A stretch of DNA of 64,000 nucleotides from Polyangiaceae bacterium (GTDB lineage: Bacteria > Myxococcota_A > Polyangia > Polyangiales > Polyangiaceae): positions 1 through 64,000 of the forward strand of contig JADLFU010000009.1 in NCBI GenBank assembly GCA_020849655.1, written 5' to 3'. The position numbers were made by a program, and so were the translations under genes. Of the stretch, positions 61,949 to 64,000 are shown one piece after another (within the stretch, counting starts at the first letter, position 1; every line of letters starts with the position of its first letter). The notes under the pieces are model-generated. The model did not search any database, had not been told where the DNA came from, and saw only the letters and a program-made list of their open reading frames with translations.

Positions 61949-62494
61949 ATGACCCACCCGGCGCACCTCCAGTCCGAGCTCGTCGCCGCCGACGCCGTCG
62001 GCGAGGTGATCGAGTACTGGGGGTTCCGCAAGGCGCTCGGGCGCGTCTGGACGGTGCTGTACCTGACGGGCGAGGCGATGGCCGCGGGCGACGTGGGCGA
62101 ACGGCTCTCGATGAGCGCGGGCTCGGTGAGCACGACCCTGACGGAGCTGCAGCGGTGGGGGGTCGTGCGGCGGGTGTGGCTGCCGGGCGAGCGGCGCGAG
62201 TTCTTCGAGGCCGAGACGGATCTCTGGAAGATGATCTCGAAGGTGCTGCGCGAGCGGGAGCGGCACCTCGCGTCCGAGGTGAAGGCGCGGCTCGAGGAGG
62301 CGCGCGCCGTGCTCGCCCGGGCGCCGCAGAGCGCGGAGACGCGGGCGCGGCGCGAGCGGCTGATGCACCTCGTCACGCTCGCGGGCGTCGGCGAGAAGGT
62401 GCTCGACGCGCTGGTGTCGTCGGGCGTGCTCGATTTCGCGGCGTACCGCGACGTGCTGGCGAAGGTGCGGCCCCTCGCGGGCCAGAGGCGGTGA
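61949..62494 (+). CDS. GbsR/MarR family transcriptional regulator
   Basis: 181 residues from ATG 61949. A winged helix-turn-helix is clear: GFRKALGRVWTVLYLTGEAMAAGDVGERLSMSAGSVSTTLTELQRWGVVRRVWLPGERREFFEAETDLWKMISKVLRERE (about 25-110). This matches GbsR-like MarR proteins (GbsR, OpcR), which regulate osmoprotectant, lipid and stress genes. The C-terminal helices (about 111-175) mediate dimerisation. The 18-bp palindrome just upstream probably marks self-repression. Its stop overlaps the next gene's GTG. The ligand is unknown. Confidence 0.88.
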   Translation: MTHPAHLQSELVAADAVGEVIEYWGFRKALGRVWTVLYLTGEAMAAGDVGERLSMSAGSVSTTLTELQRWGVVRRVWLPGERREFFEAETDLWKMISKVLRERERHLASEVKARLEEARAVLARAPQSAETRARRERLMHLVTLAGVGEKVLDALVSSGVLDFAAYRDVLAKVRPLAGQRR

Positions 62495-63546
62495 CAGGCG
62501 ATATGGAAGCGGAGCAGACCCCGTTCATGGAACGACTCGGCCGGACGGCCGAGCGACACGGCGCGATCGACGTCGGCGCGAAGATCTCGGAGCTCTCGGC
62601 GTTCCTCGGCGACGGGCTCGCGCGGGTCGAGGCCGAGCTGCGCGCGCTGCCCGAGGGTGACACGCCGCTCCACGCGAGCGCGCGGCACCTCGTCGAGACG
62701 GGCGGCAAGCGCCTGCGCCCGATGTGCGCGCTCCTCGCGGCGCGCGCGGGCGGCGAGATCACGGAGGCCGCGCGCGCGGTCGCCGTCGCCGTCGAGCTCG
62801 TGCACGCGGCGACCCTGCTGCACGACGACGTCGTCGACGTGGGGGAGCTGCGCCGCGGCGCGCCGGCCGCGCGGGTGCTGTACGGCAACGCCGCGAGCGT
62901 CTTCGCGGGGGACTACCTGCTCGTCGACGCGCTCCGCCGCGTGCTCGCCGCCGCGCCGCGCGAGCTGCCGGCCCTGCTCTCGCTGTTGCGCGAGATGCTC
63001 GAGGGCGAGGCGCTGCAGCTCGATCAGCGCGGGCGCCTGGACGGATCGCTCGACACCTACCTGCGGATCGTCCGGGGCAAGACGGCGAGCTTGTTCCGGT
63101 TCGCGCTCGCGGCCGGCGCGCGGGCGGGCGGCGCGCGCGAGGACGTGGCGCGCGCGCTCGGGGACTTCGGCGAGGAGCTCGGCCTCGCGTTCCAGGTGAT
63201 CGACGACGCGCTGGATTTCTCGGGCGATCCCGCGGTCGTCGGCAAGAGCACGCTCACGGATCTGCGCGAGGGCAAGGCCACGTACCCGCTGCTCGTGGCG
63301 ATGGGCGTCGACCCGAGGATCGGCGCCGTGCTGCGCGCGGCGCTGGCGACGGCAGACGGGCTCGACGACGCCGCGGCGACCCGCCTCGCGGCGGACATCC
63401 TCGCCACGGGCGCCGTCGAGCGCAGCGTGGAGTTCGCCGCCTCGCGCGCGGCCGAGGCGCGCGGGCACCTCGACGTCGTCCCGGACGCAGACGCGCGGCG
63501 CGCCCTCTCGACCGTCGTCACGACGCTGACCCACAGGAGGGCCTGA
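62491..63546 (+). CDS. Polyprenyl synthetase (trans-prenyltransferase)
   Basis: 351 residues from GTG 62491 (GTGA overlap), or 347 from ATG 62503. It is all-helical. GGKRLRPMCALLAA is the substrate-binding block, VHAATLLHDDVVD contains the first Asp-rich motif (DDVVD), GNAASVFAGDYLLV and RIVRGKTASLFRFAL follow, and LGLAFQVIDDALDFSGD has the second Asp-rich motif (DDALD). The residues before DDVVD (ATLLH) are small, consistent with a long-chain product such as octaprenyl or nonaprenyl diphosphate for the quinone side chain. Chain length cannot be fixed from sequence. It is coupled to the regulator gene upstream. Confidence 0.92.
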   Translation: MTGDMEAEQTPFMERLGRTAERHGAIDVGAKISELSAFLGDGLARVEAELRALPEGDTPLHASARHLVETGGKRLRPMCALLAARAGGEITEAARAVAVAVELVHAATLLHDDVVDVGELRRGAPAARVLYGNAASVFAGDYLLVDALRRVLAAAPRELPALLSLLREMLEGEALQLDQRGRLDGSLDTYLRIVRGKTASLFRFALAAGARAGGAREDVARALGDFGEELGLAFQVIDDALDFSGDPAVVGKSTLTDLREGKATYPLLVAMGVDPRIGAVLRAALATADGLDDAAATRLAADILATGAVERSVEFAASRAAEARGHLDVVPDADARRALSTVVTTLTHRRA

Positions 63547-63549
63547 GCG

Positions 63550-64000
63550 ATGATCGTCTCGGTCGGATCGGCCTCGGACGTCAAGCGCGTGACGCAGGCG
63601 CTCGCGGCGCACGGGCAGTGGGTCGCGCGCGTCGAGGCGACCGCCACGGAGCAGCTGCTCGTGCTCGCGCCGTACGGCGCCGCCGTGGACGCCGCGCGCC
63701 TGCGCGAGATCCCGGGCGTGCGCGCCGTCTCGACGCCGGCCTCCACGCGCCCGCTGCTCGACGGCGCGGGCAGCACGGTGGCGGTCGGCGACATCGTCAT
63801 CGGCGGCGAGCGGCGGACGCTGATCGCGGGGCCGTGCGCGGTCGAGTCGGAGGCGCGCATCCACGCGCTCGCCTCGACCCTCGCGCGGCACGGCGTGTCG
63901 GTGCTGCGGGGCGGGGCGCACAAACCTCGCACGTCGCCGTACGCGTTCCGCGGGCACGGCGACGTGGCCCTCGGCTGGCTGCGCGACGCGGCCGACGCCG
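63550..64000 (+). CDS. 3-deoxy-7-phosphoheptulonate (DAHP) synthase, N-terminal part (truncated by window end)
   Basis: 150 residues from ATG 63550 are visible; AGGAGG sits nine bases upstream. Residues 1-75 are a ferredoxin/ACT-like N-terminal domain (MIVSVGSASDVKRVTQALAAHGQ, REIPGVRAVSTP). Then the catalytic barrel begins with VIGGERRTLIAGPCAVESEARIHALAS and VLRGGAHKPRTSPYAFRGHGD, which contain the metal-binding Cys and the PEP/E4P-binding Lys/Arg. This is the type I-beta DAHP synthase of the AroF/AroG (Thermotoga/Bacillus-like) group, first enzyme of aromatic amino-acid synthesis. It follows the prenyl synthase by 3 bases. Confidence 0.92.
   Translation, partial: MIVSVGSASDVKRVTQALAAHGQWVARVEATATEQLLVLAPYGAAVDAARLREIPGVRAVSTPASTRPLLDGAGSTVAVGDIVIGGERRTLIAGPCAVESEARIHALASTLARHGVSVLRGGAHKPRTSPYAFRGHGDVALGWLRDAADA

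Overview
The window looks like chromosomal DNA of a myxobacterium (Myxococcota), most like the Polyangiales/Sorangium side. This is inferred from content, not from a database match. The signs are: very high GC; many GTG starts; lipoproteins whose lipobox is followed by long Gly/Ala/Ser linkers; NtrC-type sigma-54 activators; a Ser/Thr protein kinase with a proline/glutamine-rich tail and one membrane helix; a PilZ protein of the myxobacterial TIGR02266 type; PEGA and dickkopf-like Cys-rich secreted proteins. Genes are packed on both strands, and many neighbours share a four-base ATGA or GTGA stop/start.

1-5.8 kb: two small envelope genes (minus), a 785-bp gene-poor stretch with 40-bp repeats and a relic Uma2 gene tail, an intact Uma2 nuclease, a GT-C glycosyltransferase, tRNA-Pro(CGG) and etfBA. 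5.8-13.5 kb (minus): a compact run dnaJ, HAD phosphatase, PPDK/PEP synthase regulator, proC, a haem-c lipoprotein, a GSDH-type lipoprotein and a membrane protein. 13.5-20.9 kb: PilZ, rlmE, then a head-group style group (CDP-alcohol phosphotransferase, small-alcohol-phosphate cytidylyltransferase, DegT aminotransferase), a secreted phosphoesterase and a di-haem peroxidase lipoprotein. 21-29.8 kb: a collapsed ECF41 sigma/carboxymuconolactone decarboxylase locus, tldD with an atypical regulator, pdxA, a Cys-rich membrane protein, and a RegB-like kinase coupled to a receiver-GAF-GAF-SARP regulator.

29.8-45 kb: bioD-bioF-zapA diverge from an NtrC activator coupled to lipB; then a GT2 enzyme with a lipoprotein, a coupled operon of two alpha/beta hydrolases, a HEAT-like protein and a CE4 deacetylase, a large TPR protein, a second NtrC activator (GAFTDA variant) with a lipoprotein, and another lipoprotein with a clear terminator. 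45-52.4 kb: pheT without pheS, a zinc-ribbon membrane protein, and a coenzyme F420 block (cofC, cofD, cofE, and a divergent F420:NADPH reductase). 52.4-54.1 kb is a degraded patch of gene fragments. 54.1-61.8 kb (minus): MpaB-type oxygenase, three envelope proteins, the Ser/Thr kinase, thioredoxin and a fatty-acid desaturase. 61.8-64 kb: a GbsR/MarR regulator with a perfect palindromic operator, a polyprenyl synthase and the start of a DAHP synthase.

Cofactor themes recur (biotin, lipoate, pyridoxal phosphate, F420, isoprenoid quinone precursor). The most unusual items are the receiver-GAF-GAF-SARP regulator, the F420 cluster, the collapsed ECF41 locus, the divergent cytidylyltransferase/CDP-alcohol phosphotransferase group, and three genes that lack a stop codon where their protein families normally end.
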